Shown here piece by piece: positions 9,253 to 17,318 of a stretch of 64,000 nt of DNA. A program made the translations under genes and the position numbers. The notes beneath the pieces were generated by a model. That model saw nothing but the letters and a program-made list of their open reading frames with translations. It ran no database searches and was not told the origin of the DNA. Origin of the DNA: Chitinophagaceae bacterium (GTDB lineage: Bacteria > Bacteroidota > Bacteroidia > Chitinophagales > Chitinophagaceae); the NCBI GenBank assembly GCA_019745155.1, contig JAIETM010000022.1, positions 16,768 through 80,767 on the forward strand. Reading direction: 5' to 3'. Numbering within the stretch: position 1 is the first letter of the stretch; every line of letters begins with the position of its first letter.

Positions 9253-10005
9253 CTATGCTGTTGCCGATTTTGTTACCTGATTACGGTAATTTTTGAACAA
9301 GCTCTGCCATTGAATTTTCAAGACACCAAAGACACCTTCTTTTAGAATACCTGCGCTCATTTTACTGGTACCTTCTTTACGATCTACAAAAGTGATGGGC
9401 ACTTCCTTGATGCGGAAGCCTAATTTCCATGCAGCAAACTTCATCTCAATCTGGAATGCGTAGCCCACAAATCGAATCGCATCAAAATTGATGGCTTCTA
9501 AAACTTTGCGGCTATAACAAACAAATCCTGCTGTAGGATCATTTACCGGCATCCAAGTAATCAACTTAGTGTACAAAGCACCACCACGTGAATAGATTTG
9601 TCTGTCTAATGGCCAGTTCTCTGTTTGTCCGCCAGGCACATACCTACTTCCTACAGAGAGGTCTGCCCCATCTTGTTTACAAGCCAGATACAGTCGCTCC
9701 AAATCTTTAGGGTTATGCGAAAAATCAGCGTCCATTTCAAACACAAACTGATAGCCTTTTTGTAAAGCCCAACGAAAGCCATGGATATACGCAGTGCCCA
9801 ACCCAGATTTGCCTTTTCGTTCTTCCAGAAATAGCTGTCCCTGATACTGCTGCATCAGGTCTTTTACAATGGCGGCGGTACCGTCTGGTGAACCATCATC
9901 AATGACCAACACATGGTAAGTTTGTTGCAAGCCAAAGACTGCAGCTAAAATAGCCGCAATATTTTCCTTCTCGTTGTAAGTGGGTATAATGACTAATTTT
10001 TCCAA
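9253..10005 (-). CDS. Polyprenol monophosphomannose synthase-like glycosyltransferase (GT2)
   Basis: 250 residues, one GT-A domain without the C-terminal membrane part. It starts VIIPTYNEKENI, has DDGSPDGT (nucleotide binding) and the DAD metal motif in FEMDADFSHNP. The SVGSRYVPGG and DPTAGFVCYSR blocks match dolichol/polyprenol-phosphate mannose synthases (DPM1 type), which transfer mannose from GDP-mannose to a lipid phosphate at the cytoplasmic membrane face. In Bacteroidota these serve protein O-glycosylation or lipid glycosylation. No glycosylation cluster is nearby. Confidence 0.87.
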   Translation of the reverse strand: MEKLVIIPTYNEKENIAAILAAVFGLQQTYHVLVIDDGSPDGTAAIVKDLMQQYQGQLFLEERKGKSGLGTAYIHGFRWALQKGYQFVFEMDADFSHNPKDLERLYLACKQDGADLSVGSRYVPGGQTENWPLDRQIYSRGGALYTKLITWMPVNDPTAGFVCYSRKVLEAINFDAIRFVGYAFQIEMKFAAWKLGFRIKEVPITFVDRKEGTSKMSAGILKEGVFGVLKIQWQSLFKNYRNQVTKSATA

Positions 10006-10093
10006 TACGGGGGTACTTGCTCGGTACAGGATAAAAATAGTTAATGTATTCCTGGTTTCGCCAATAAGATTTACAGTCGACGTTGCGAAAAGG

Positions 10094-10867
10094 TTAAACC
10101 TTCTTAATCAACATCGTTCTGTTGAAAATCTCAGATAGTTTCTGCTTGGTATGCATGGGAAAATCTCCCTTCATCATCCAGTCGTAATACTGCGGTTCTT
10201 CTTTGAGTACCTGAGCTACAGGCTTACCCTTATGCTTACCAAAGTTGAAAACTTCCACGCCGTTCTCACGAATAAAGCGGCGCGCAAAATCAACCAGGTC
10301 TTCTTCACCCGTAGCTTTTACAATACTCTCTATTGTATTACCGAGTTGAGGATAGCGTTCAATTTGTGCTTCTAAAACTTCCCAAGTTGCAGTGGCATCT
10401 ACTTCAGCACTATGTGCGCCTTCCAGTGTCTTCTGACAATAAAACTTATAGGCAGCACTTAAAGTGCGTTGCTCCATCATATGGAAAATACGCTGTACAT
10501 CCACGAGACGCTTACCATCGATGCTGATTTCCATACCAATACGCAGAAATTCTTCTACCAACATGGGTACATCAAATCGGTTGCTATTGTAACCAGCTAG
10601 GTCGCAATTATCGATAAACTGCTTGATCTCATTGGCAGCCTGCTTGAAAGTAGGTGCATCTTTCACCATCTCATCTGTAATACCGTGCACATCGCTTGAT
10701 GCTTTGGGGATGGGCATTTGTGGATTTAGGAGCTTACGCTTTACCTGACGGGTGCCGTCTGGTGAAATTTTGATGATAGCAATCTCTATAATGCGGTCAG
10801 AACCAATATTAATGCCGGTGGTTTCCAGATCAATAACGGCAATTGGACGGGTTAGCTGGAGCTTCAT
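10094..10867 (-). CDS. DnaQ-like 3'-5' exonuclease
   Basis: 257 residues. Residues 8-175 form a DEDDh exonuclease domain: VIDLETTG (Exo I with D and E), NSNRFDVPML (Exo II) and HSAEVDA (Exo III, His and Asp). This is the DNA polymerase III epsilon/RNase T fold. The C-terminal part (about 205-250, FNFGKHKGKPVAQV...YYDWMMKGDFP) matches the DUF3820/exodeoxyribonuclease X-like C-terminal module that is fused to such exonucleases in Bacteroidota. It acts on DNA 3' ends in proofreading or repair. It is a stand-alone gene. Confidence 0.9.
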   Translation of the reverse strand: MKLQLTRPIAVIDLETTGINIGSDRIIEIAIIKISPDGTRQVKRKLLNPQMPIPKASSDVHGITDEMVKDAPTFKQAANEIKQFIDNCDLAGYNSNRFDVPMLVEEFLRIGMEISIDGKRLVDVQRIFHMMEQRTLSAAYKFYCQKTLEGAHSAEVDATATWEVLEAQIERYPQLGNTIESIVKATGEEDLVDFARRFIRENGVEVFNFGKHKGKPVAQVLKEEPQYYDWMMKGDFPMHTKQKLSEIFNRTMLIKKV

Positions 10868-11071
10868 TCTAACTTAGGGTAAGGTGTTGAGCCTGATGAA
10901 TATTTGGGTTATTACGGTCAAAGGTAATCAATTGAGGGGCTTAAAATCTGTTCAAAGCACACTTTTCAGGCATATTCCTACGTTAATGCAGGGCAAAGCC
11001 TGTAATTTCACCATTCCGGAAACATTAACAGTTCTGGAAAACTGCAGGAGCAGCGATGATTATAGCCACTG

Positions 11072-11079
11072 TATCTTTG
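11072..11079 (+). promoter_or_regulatory. -7 element TATCTTTG before small lipoprotein gene
   Basis: Exact TAnnTTTG with 22 bases to the ATG at 11102. No TTTG at the usual -33 spacing. The rest of the 10868-11101 gap holds nothing I can name. Confidence 0.45.
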
Positions 11080-11101
11080 CAACCAAACCTAAATCACGGT
11101 C

Positions 11102-11221
11102 ATGAAAAAGTTGATTCTTTCCTTATTCTTCATTAGCATGGTAGCGATTGCTTTCACGAGCTGCGCCTCTTCTAAGAATGGCGGCTGTCCTACCACCAAC
11201 AGAAACTATTTCAAACCTTAA
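11102..11221 (+). CDS. Small 39-residue lipoprotein
   Basis: A short frame that opens MKKLILSLFF and reaches a lipobox FTSC with the lipidated Cys at residue 21. The mature part is only 19 residues (CASSKNGG... NYFKP) with a second Cys at residue 29. The signal peptide pattern, an exact -7 promoter element 22 bases upstream and the position 23 bases before ytxJ make it a real gene in my view. Comparable tiny Cys-containing lipoproteins occur in Bacteroidota; their function is unknown. Probably co-transcribed with the YtxJ-like gene. Confidence 0.72.
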   Translation: MKKLILSLFFISMVAIAFTSCASSKNGGCPTTNRNYFKP

Positions 11222-11244
11222 GCCAAGCGTTTTGTTGTTAAGGC

Positions 11245-11580
11245 ATGAAATGGCATCATCTGACTAAAGCTGAAGACCTGACCAGTCTGGTTGAAAGGTC
11301 TCACCAAACCCCCCAAGTAATTTTCAAGCACAGTACTCGCTGTAGTATCAGCAGTATGGCAAAGAATCGTCTGGAATCTGCTGATGCAACAGATGGTATA
11401 GATTTTCATTACCTCGACCTGATTACTTATCGCGAGCTTTCTAATAAGATTGCTGCAGATTTTCATGTACATCATGAATCACCACAGGTCTTACTCATTC
11501 AGGATGGCGAATGCATCTATGATGAAAGCCATATGGGTATTTCCATGGCTGAGCTAACAGAGCAAGCAATAAAAAAGTAG
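11245..11580 (+). CDS. ytxJ: YtxJ-like monothiol bacilliredoxin (DUF2847)
   Basis: 111 residues, thioredoxin fold. It begins MKWHHLTKAEDLTSL and carries the redox motif STRCSIS (Cys near residue 33), with HHESPQVLLIQDG as the cis-Pro strand. The family is annotated as bacillithiol system redox-active protein YtxJ and is thought to remove bacillithiol from mixed disulphides in the cytoplasm. A bacillithiol transferase-like gene (54377-54907) elsewhere in the window fits a bacillithiol-using host. It follows the small lipoprotein gene by 23 bases. Confidence 0.87.
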   Translation: MKWHHLTKAEDLTSLVERSHQTPQVIFKHSTRCSISSMAKNRLESADATDGIDFHYLDLITYRELSNKIAADFHVHHESPQVLLIQDGECIYDESHMGISMAELTEQAIKK

Positions 11581-11608
11581 GCGGCATCCGTGGATACCGC
11601 CCTTGGTC
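11580..11608 (+). terminator. Terminator after ytxJ
   Basis: GC-rich stem (about 11580-11588 with 11593-11601, one G-T pair) followed by CTTGGTCTTTTT. It could also serve the convergent gene ending at 11612. Confidence 0.65.
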
Positions 11609-11611
11609 TTT

Positions 11612-12067
11612 TTAAAGGATACGAACCAGCCAGTTACGATACTCTTCTTTGAGATCTTGATAAATTTTTCTAGTGATGAGGACTTTCTCACGGGTAACAT
11701 CATGGTCTACCAATCGTTTGGTATCCGCTTCTGGTCCCGTTAGATTACTTAAGCGAGCAGACAGCGACTCTTCGTTCACCCTGATCTCATGCTTGAGTTC
11801 GTCGATAACTTCTCTCTGACGGATAAACTGATTCTGGAAATGTTCTACTCCTGCTTTGGATTCCAGTGTGTTTAACCAAGCATTTACTTGTGCCAGGTAT
11901 TTCTCCATAACAGCAATTTCTTCTTTCCAGAAAAGCAATTCCTTGATCCACAGTTCGTGTTCAAGATGAAGCTCTAATACGGGCTTCTGTTGTTCTATCG
12001 TAACCATATCAGATTGTTTTCTATAAAGTTCATCTTCCACACTGCTCATAACAATGATATTTGTCAT
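11612..12067 (-). CDS. Hypothetical coiled-coil protein
   Basis: 151 residues, almost entirely predicted helix with heptad-like spacing (LWIKELLFWKEEIAVMEKYL, then residues about 75-105). No signal peptide or membrane segment, so probably cytoplasmic. No family recognised. The start may be the Met at 12046 (MSSVEDEL) rather than 12067. It is divergent from the NAD(P)-binding protein gene at 12115, with a 47-base shared control region. Confidence 0.75.
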   Translation of the reverse strand: MTNIIVMSSVEDELYRKQSDMVTIEQQKPVLELHLEHELWIKELLFWKEEIAVMEKYLAQVNAWLNTLESKAGVEHFQNQFIRQREVIDELKHEIRVNEESLSARLSNLTGPEADTKRLVDHDVTREKVLITRKIYQDLKEEYRNWLVRIL

Positions 12068-12114
12068 TCAAAAAAGATATTTTCCAATTACCTATCTTAC
12101 AATAAACCTTTACG

Positions 12115-12753
12115 ATGATCATCACGGTATTTGGTGCTTCCGGCCAGGTTGGTAAACAGGTGGTAGCGCAAGCATTGGCAGCAGGACATACAGTTCGTGC
12201 ATTTGGTAGAAATGTGACCGATCTCATTGATGCTGACTTACACAATGAAGCACTCATCGCGATTAAAGGTTATGTATTGGACGCCGCAGATGTAGCAGAT
12301 GCAGTGATTGGGGCAGATGCAGTGATATCAGTACTTGGCGGCAGTTTTGATGGACTGGATCAAACACGCAGCAAGGGCATGCAGATGATCGTACAACAAA
12401 TGACACAAGCCAATGTCCAACGCATTGCAGCACTAGGCGGATTAGGCATTCTACCCGATGAATCAGGTCATTATTTGTTGGATGGCGCAGACTATCCAAA
12501 AGCGTATTTGCCAGTTGGTAGAGAACATCAAGCAGCATATGAAACACTAAAGGCGAGTAAGCTTTCTTGGACCTTTGTTTGCTCACCCAATATTTTGGAT
12601 AGGCCATTCAGCGGACAATATATCACCAAAGCAGAAGCAGCACCAATACCCAATCATTATGAAATCAATGCAGGTGATTTAGCCAACTGTCTGTTAACAT
12701 CTATTGTTGCTAACACATATACTTGTCAACGTGTAGGCATTTCGCGTTTGTAA
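12115..12753 (+). CDS. NAD(P)H-binding atypical SDR (NmrA/BLVRB-like)
   Basis: 212 residues. The N-terminus has the dinucleotide motif GASGQVGKQV directly after the first strand (MIITVF), typical of atypical short-chain dehydrogenases with an NAD(P)-binding domain. ADAVISVLGG and the RIAALGGLGIL strand follow the same fold. The classical YxxxK catalytic pair is not evident, which is common in the NmrA/biliverdin reductase B-like group, so it may be a flavin or quinone reductase or a redox sensor. It stands alone upstream of the persulfide dioxygenase gene. Confidence 0.83.
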   Translation: MIITVFGASGQVGKQVVAQALAAGHTVRAFGRNVTDLIDADLHNEALIAIKGYVLDAADVADAVIGADAVISVLGGSFDGLDQTRSKGMQMIVQQMTQANVQRIAALGGLGILPDESGHYLLDGADYPKAYLPVGREHQAAYETLKASKLSWTFVCSPNILDRPFSGQYITKAEAAPIPNHYEINAGDLANCLLTSIVANTYTCQRVGISRL

Positions 12754-12773
12754 ATAATCCACCATAGACGGTT

Positions 12774-12789
12774 TGTGACAAATGTCATT
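12774..12789. promoter_or_regulatory. CRP/FNR-like site before the persulfide dioxygenase gene
   Basis: TGTGA-N6-TCATT, 8 of 10 matches to the CRP/FNR-type TGTGA-N6-TCACA, and containing the perfect palindrome TGACA-AA-TGTCA (12776-12787). It sits just upstream of a promoter candidate. Confidence 0.35.
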
Positions 12790-12818
12790 GTTGACCTTTC
12801 AAAGGCTATTCAACTTTG
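12788..12818 (+). promoter_or_regulatory. Candidate promoter of the persulfide dioxygenase gene
   Basis: TTG at 12788-12790 or 12791-12793 and CAACTTTG at 12811-12818, near the Bacteroidota TTTG-N19-TAnnTTTG form. It places transcription start a few bases before the ATG at 12842, which argues against an upstream start at 12782. Confidence 0.4.
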
Positions 12819-12841
12819 CTAAGTCTTTTAAAACAACCGTC

Positions 12842-14260
12842 ATGAAAATAGAACAAATCTACACAGGCTGCCTCGCCCACGGCGCCTACTACATCGAGAG
12901 CGAAGGAGAAGTCGCCATCATTGACCCACTTCGCGAAACCAAACCTTATATCCAGAAAGCAGCACGCAACGATGCCAAGATCAAGTACGTATTGGAAACG
13001 CATTTCCATGCCGACTTCGTTTCTGGTCATATTGATTTAGCAAAAGAAAGTGGCGCCACTATCGTCTATGGTCCTACAGCTAAGCCTGGATTTACTGCGC
13101 ATGTAGCTGCTGATGGAGAAATCTTGCCTTTAGGTAAAGTGCAGATCAAAGTATTGCACACACCCGGTCATACCATGGAGAGCTCTTGCTTCTTGCTGAT
13201 TGATGAAAATGGTAACGAGACAGCCATCTTCACTGGTGATACTTTGTTTATTGGGGATGTGGGCAGACCGGATCTGGCACAAAAAGTGATTGCCGAGTTA
13301 ACGCAGGATAAATTAGCCAGACATTTATATCAATCACTCAACACAAAAATTCTTCCTTTAGCAGATGATATCATTGTGTACCCAGGTCATGGTGCAGGAT
13401 CAGCCTGTGGTAAGAATATGAGTAAGGAAACAACGGACACACTAGGCAACCAGAAAAAAACAAACTATGCCTTACAACCCATGACAGAAGATGCTTTTGT
13501 AACAGCTATTCTGGATGGTTTAACGCCTCCTCCACAATACTTCCCGATGAATGTATTGATGAATATTCAGGGTTATGATTCCTTCTCTTTTGTATTGCAA
13601 CGCGGTACTCAGGAACTAAGTGTAGCAGCATTTGAAGCCGCCGCAGAAGAAACAGAAGCATTGGTCATTGATACAAGAGATCCGCAGACATTCGCTAAAG
13701 GATATATCCCTAACTCAATCAATATTGGTATTGATGGCACATTTGCGCCATGGGTAGGAACATTGGTCACAGATTTGCAGCAACCCATTTTGCTTGTAGC
13801 AGATGATGATAAGGTTGAAGAAGTGGTTACCCGATTGGCCCGTGTGGGTTATGACAATGCTATTGGCTTTTTACAAGGCGGCTTTGAGAGCTGGAAAAAA
13901 GCAGGTAAGGAAATAGATACCATTCCTACCCTTTCAGCTGACGCATTAGCAGTGATTAAAGAAAGTGATCCTGAAACATTCATCCTTGATGCCAGAAGAA
14001 AAAGCGAGTACGATGCAGAACATATATTGGATGCAGTGAATATTCCTTTGGATTATCTCAACGACAATATGCAATCTGTACCTAAAGACAAGCCCGTATA
14101 CGTACATTGTGCAGGCGGATATAGAAGCATGATTTACTGTTCTATTCTGAAAGCCAGAGGCTTCACCAACCTAATTGATGTACAAGGTGGCTTTAAAGCC
14201 ATTAAGGAAACAGGCAAATTCCGCATTACGGATTATGTTTGCCCTACGACGATGTTGTAG
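12842..14260 (+). CDS. CstB-like persulfide dioxygenase-rhodanese fusion
   Basis: 472 residues from the ATG at 12842 (MKIEQIYTG); an in-frame ATG at 12782 would read through the promoter region. Residues 1-245 are a metallo-beta-lactamase fold with HFHADFVSGH and HTPGHTMESS and a late PGHGAGSACG, the ETHE1/persulfide dioxygenase pattern with non-haem iron. Then follow two rhodanese domains: the first (about 260-360) has no Cys in the active loop (LLVADDDK), the second (about 375-470) has an intact loop HCAGGYR with Cys423. This dioxygenase-pseudorhodanese-rhodanese order is that of CstB, which turns low-molecular-weight persulfides into thiosulfate. DUF6132 follows 46 bases later. Confidence 0.9.
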   Translation: MKIEQIYTGCLAHGAYYIESEGEVAIIDPLRETKPYIQKAARNDAKIKYVLETHFHADFVSGHIDLAKESGATIVYGPTAKPGFTAHVAADGEILPLGKVQIKVLHTPGHTMESSCFLLIDENGNETAIFTGDTLFIGDVGRPDLAQKVIAELTQDKLARHLYQSLNTKILPLADDIIVYPGHGAGSACGKNMSKETTDTLGNQKKTNYALQPMTEDAFVTAILDGLTPPPQYFPMNVLMNIQGYDSFSFVLQRGTQELSVAAFEAAAEETEALVIDTRDPQTFAKGYIPNSINIGIDGTFAPWVGTLVTDLQQPILLVADDDKVEEVVTRLARVGYDNAIGFLQGGFESWKKAGKEIDTIPTLSADALAVIKESDPETFILDARRKSEYDAEHILDAVNIPLDYLNDNMQSVPKDKPVYVHCAGGYRSMIYCSILKARGFTNLIDVQGGFKAIKETGKFRITDYVCPTTML

Positions 14261-14306
14261 TAAGGCAAAAGTAAAAAGCTAAAAGTGTCAAGATAAAAGT
14301 GAAAGC

Positions 14307-14534
14307 ATGAATCAATTAATACAGCGATATAGATGGTATCTACTGGGCGCAATTCTAGGTGGCATTAGCGGATATATTTACTATGCACAAATAGGTTGCG
14401 TGAATGGAACCTGTGCCATCACTTCCAATCCATGGAGAAGTACTGTGTATTTTGCTGTGCTTGGCCTATTACTCACCAATATTATCCTTGACTATACAAA
14501 GAAGAGCATATCTAAAGACGATGCGACTATTTGA
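14307..14534 (+). CDS. DUF6132 small membrane protein
   Basis: 75 residues with two predicted transmembrane helices (about 10-28 and 45-64) joined by a short loop with two Cys (IGCVNGTC). This is the DUF6132 pattern: GGISGYIYY, the Cys loop, and SNPWRSTVYFAVLGLLL. The family is often beside rhodanese or sulfur genes, as here behind the CstB-like gene, so a role in sulfur handling at the inner membrane is a reasonable inference but unproven. A terminator follows. Confidence 0.83.
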   Translation: MNQLIQRYRWYLLGAILGGISGYIYYAQIGCVNGTCAITSNPWRSTVYFAVLGLLLTNIILDYTKKSISKDDATI

Positions 14535-14552
14535 TGATGCTTGCATGAAAAG

Positions 14553-14585
14553 AAAAATCCTCCGCAAAAACGGAGGATTTTTTTG
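14553..14585. terminator. Bidirectional terminator between DUF6132 and thiolase genes
   Basis: 12-bp perfect stem AAAAATCCTCCG (14553-14564) with its complement (14571-14582), CAAAAA loop, T-run on both strands. Confidence 0.87.
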
Positions 14586-14605
14586 TAATACTAGCTTACT
14601 TAACC

Positions 14606-15784
14606 TTAAAGTAATTCAATCACCATTGCACTAGCACCGCCGCCACCATTACAGATACCAGCTGCACCATAACGACCTTTGTTTTGCTTCAATACATTGA
14701 TTAATGTTACGATGATACGTGCACCACTCGCACCCAATGGGTGACCCAAACTTACCGCGCCACCATGCACATTCACTTTTGCAGGATCCAGTTGCATTCT
14801 GCGTGAATTCTCAATACCTACTACACTAAATGCTTCATTCAGTTCCCAGAAATCAATATCCTGCATGCTTAAGCCCGCTTTAGCAACAGCTTTAGGCACA
14901 GCTAATGCTGGCGTTGTGGTGAACCATTCAGGCGCTTGTTCTGCATCGGCATAAGCCAATACCTTAGCAATAGGTTGTAAACCCAACTCTTTTGCTTTAT
15001 CAGCACTCATTAAGACCAATGCTGCTGCACCATCGTTCATGGTTGATGCATTTGCTGCAGTAACAGTACCTTCTTTCTGGAAAGCCGGACTCAATGTTGG
15101 AATCTTATCAAACTTTACATTGAAGGGTTCTTCATCTTTTGCAAACACTACGGGATCACCCTTACGCTGTGGAATTTCAACAGGCACAATCTCATCTGCA
15201 AATGCACCACGCTCCCATGCAGCCTGACTGCGTTTGTAGCTTTCAATCGCAAAAGCATCCTGCTCTTCACGTGTGATACCACATTCTCTCGCACACAATT
15301 CAGCAGCATTACCCATGGCTTTGCCGTCATACACATCGGTTAAACCATCTTTCGCCAAACCATCCAGAAAACCCACATTGCCATATTTATTGCCCCAGCG
15401 CATGTGCTCTGCATAGAAAGGCACATTACTCATACTTTCCATACCGCCGGCCACTACAATATCTGCATCACCCAGTTTAATACTTTGCGCAGCCTGTGCG
15501 ATGGCTTTCATACCACTGGCACAAACCTTATTTACAGTTGTACAATTCACTTCATTGGGTAAACCGGCAAACTTAGCTGCCTGACGTGCAGGTGCCTGGC
15601 CCAAATTGGCCTGGATCACACAGCCCATCAACACATCATTCACTTTGTCTGGCGACAAACCTGCTTTATTCAACGCACCCTTGATGGCTACTGCGCCTAA
15701 TTGCGTGGCAGTGAGCGACTTAAGGCTACCACCAAAACTACCCATTGGGGTACGTACAGCGGAAACAATCACAACTTCTTTCAT
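14606..15784 (-). CDS. Acetyl-CoA C-acyltransferase (thiolase)
   Basis: 392 residues from the ATG at 15784 ([19 protein letters not shown]); a longer frame to 15847 adds 21 unlike residues and is not chosen. The nucleophile Cys is in [10 protein letters not shown] (about residue 88), the His in [10 protein letters not shown] and the second Cys in the C-terminal CNGGGGAS, so all catalytic residues are present. The length is that of thiolase II enzymes. It either condenses two acetyl-CoA or cleaves 3-ketoacyl-CoA; without beta-oxidation neighbours the direction cannot be told. A TATCTTCG -7-like motif lies upstream of 15784. Confidence 0.94.
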   Translation of the reverse strand: MKEVVIVSAVRTPMGSFGGSLKSLTATQLGAVAIKGALNKAGLSPDKVNDVLMGCVIQANLGQAPARQAAKFAGLPNEVNCTTVNKVCASGMKAIAQAAQSIKLGDADIVVAGGMESMSNVPFYAEHMRWGNKYGNVGFLDGLAKDGLTDVYDGKAMGNAAELCARECGITREEQDAFAIESYKRSQAAWERGAFADEIVPVEIPQRKGDPVVFAKDEEPFNVKFDKIPTLSPAFQKEGTVTAANASTMNDGAAALVLMSADKAKELGLQPIAKVLAYADAEQAPEWFTTTPALAVPKAVAKAGLSMQDIDFWELNEAFSVVGIENSRRMQLDPAKVNVHGGAVSLGHPLGASGARIIVTLINVLKQNKGRYGAAGICNGGGGASAMVIELL

Positions 15785-15912
15785 ATGACTTACTTTTCTG
15801 GCGCGAAGATAACAGATGTTAGTTTTTGTAAGCGGAAATATTGTCAAAGCAGCTATTTCATGGGTAAACGTATTTCATCACATTGTTTTGAACGGGCTGA
15901 TTGATTTTCGTA

Positions 15913-15930
15913 AGTTGTTTTCAAACAACT
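15913..15930. repeat. 8-bp inverted repeat directly before the DoxX gene start
   Basis: AGTTGTTT-TC-AAACAACT ends three bases before the ATG at 15934. It could be an operator; a 2-base gap makes a long RNA stem unlikely without opening the centre. Confidence 0.45.
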
Positions 15931-15933
15931 GCT

Positions 15934-16308
15934 ATGAAAAAGATCAAAAACATTTACTGGAGCAGCACGATCCTTTTTGCAGGCTTTATGGCCTTTACAG
16001 CCGTACCAGATATTTTACTGGTTCCTGAAGCCAAGACTTTTATTATGCAACTAGGCTACCCAGAATATTTTATTCCTTTTATTGGCGTTGCCAAGCTATT
16101 GGGTAGTATTGCGCTAGTGGTTCCTGGTTATAAAACCATCAAGGAATGGGCTTATGCAGGACTGACCTACGATTTGATTGCTGCTATTTACTCCAATTTA
16201 AAAGTGAACGGATTTGATATGGGCATGCTCACCATGATCCCCATCTTTGCGGCATTGATTATTTCCTATGTGTATTGCCAAAAGTATTTTGCAGCGAAAG
16301 CAAGATAA
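15934..16308 (+). CDS. DoxX-like membrane protein
   Basis: 124 residues from ATG 15934 (MKKIKNIYWSSTILFAGFMA); an in-frame start at 15901 would run across the inverted repeat. Four predicted membrane helices, with the GYPEYFIPFIGVAKLLG block between the first and second that is typical of DoxX/DoxX-like (SURF4-fold) proteins. Function of this subgroup is unknown; some relatives take part in thiol or quinone metabolism. It is not clearly in an operon with the GNAT gene 54 bases downstream. Confidence 0.85.
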   Translation: MKKIKNIYWSSTILFAGFMAFTAVPDILLVPEAKTFIMQLGYPEYFIPFIGVAKLLGSIALVVPGYKTIKEWAYAGLTYDLIAAIYSNLKVNGFDMGMLTMIPIFAALIISYVYCQKYFAAKAR

Positions 16309-16362
16309 ATCTAACAAGCGATCGAGCCATAAAAGCAATCCGCTTATAAGTAAGTAATTACT

Positions 16363-16854
16363 ATGATGATCAGTACAACCAGATTGGCTTTATTACCCGT
16401 AACCACCAATGATGCGCATTTCTTATATCGGCTCATGAATACAGCAGGATGGTTACAATTTATTGGCGATAGAAAAATTGACTCAGCGGATAAAGCAAGA
16501 CAATATATCGCGCAGCTATTAGCAAGAACTGATTGCACTTATTGGGTGGTAAGATTAAAGACTAACAATACCCCAATAGGTGTAATCAGTTTTCTTAAAC
16601 GCGATTATCTGGAGTTTTTCGATATCGGTTTTGCTTTTCTACCTGAATACCATGGCAAGGGCTATGCGCAAGAAGCAAGTGAAGCTGTATTAAAGCAAGT
16701 AATGCAAACCCCAGAGCACCATACTGTGCAGGCCACCACCCTGCCTGAGAATGAAAAATCCATCAAGCTCTTGCAACAACTTGGCTTCCACTTTTTGGAG
16801 GAAAGAATTGATGAGGATATTAAATTTCATGTGTTTGAAACCAGCAAAAAATAA
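16363..16854 (+). CDS. GNAT family N-acetyltransferase
   Basis: 163 residues. Opens with STTRLALLPVTTNDAHFLYRL, the RimJ/RimL type start, and has the acetyl-CoA loop FLPEYHGKGYAQEASEAVL (R/Q-x-x-G-x-G/A variant) and late NEKSIKLLQQLGFHFLEE. The group acetylates ribosomal proteins, antibiotics or small amines; the target here is unknown. The frame has two adjacent ATG codons at its start; either could be used. Confidence 0.88.
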   Translation: MMISTTRLALLPVTTNDAHFLYRLMNTAGWLQFIGDRKIDSADKARQYIAQLLARTDCTYWVVRLKTNNTPIGVISFLKRDYLEFFDIGFAFLPEYHGKGYAQEASEAVLKQVMQTPEHHTVQATTLPENEKSIKLLQQLGFHFLEERIDEDIKFHVFETSKK

Positions 16855-16910
16855 TTTGGCTAAATTACTAATGACAATGCTTCTTAATCAGCATACCTAA
16901 AACCCAAACC

Positions 16911-17282
16911 ATGCAACTTGGTGCCTTCTCCATTAGCCTGAGCGTAAAAGATATCCATCAATCAAAAGCCTTTTATGAAAAATTAGGCTTTACAGTTTTT
17001 GCTGGCCATATTGAACAACGTTGGCTGATCATGAAAAACGACAAGACGCTTATTGGTCTTTTCCAAGGAATGTTCGAAGGCAATATGCTGACTTTTAATC
17101 CCGGCTGGGATGAAAATGCACAAGCACTGCCAGCATACGATGATGTTCGCAGCATTCAGCAACAATTACAACAGCAGGGCATTGAGCTAGCAGCAACAAC
17201 AGAACCTGATGGAAAAGGTCCTGCGCATATTGTTGTTAAAGACCCTGACGGCAATACCATTCTGATTGATCAGCACATCTAA
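16911..17282 (+). CDS. VOC family protein (glyoxalase/bleomycin-resistance fold)
   Basis: 123 residues, two beta-alpha-beta-beta-beta modules: SLSVKDIHQSKAFYEKLGF starts the first and GPAHIVVKDPDGNTILIDQH closes the second. It is one of four VOC proteins in the window (others at 20960, 31726 and 61472). Metal ligands are not complete by eye, so catalysis cannot be claimed. Single gene, cytoplasmic. Confidence 0.86.
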   Translation: MQLGAFSISLSVKDIHQSKAFYEKLGFTVFAGHIEQRWLIMKNDKTLIGLFQGMFEGNMLTFNPGWDENAQALPAYDDVRSIQQQLQQQGIELAATTEPDGKGPAHIVVKDPDGNTILIDQHI

Positions 17283-17318
17283 CTACATACAGGCATGAAA
17301 CATTGATTGAAGGCCCGC

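Noticed and set aside
10868..11101. Frame 10884-11105 in the gap before the small lipoprotein gene
   Set aside because: No signal, no family, and the end overlaps the -7 element of the lipoprotein gene. The gap otherwise shows nothing I can support.
12782..12841. Longer N-terminus of the persulfide dioxygenase
   Set aside because: The extra 20 residues are unlike the family and overlap the promoter candidate; ATG 12842 gives the normal start.
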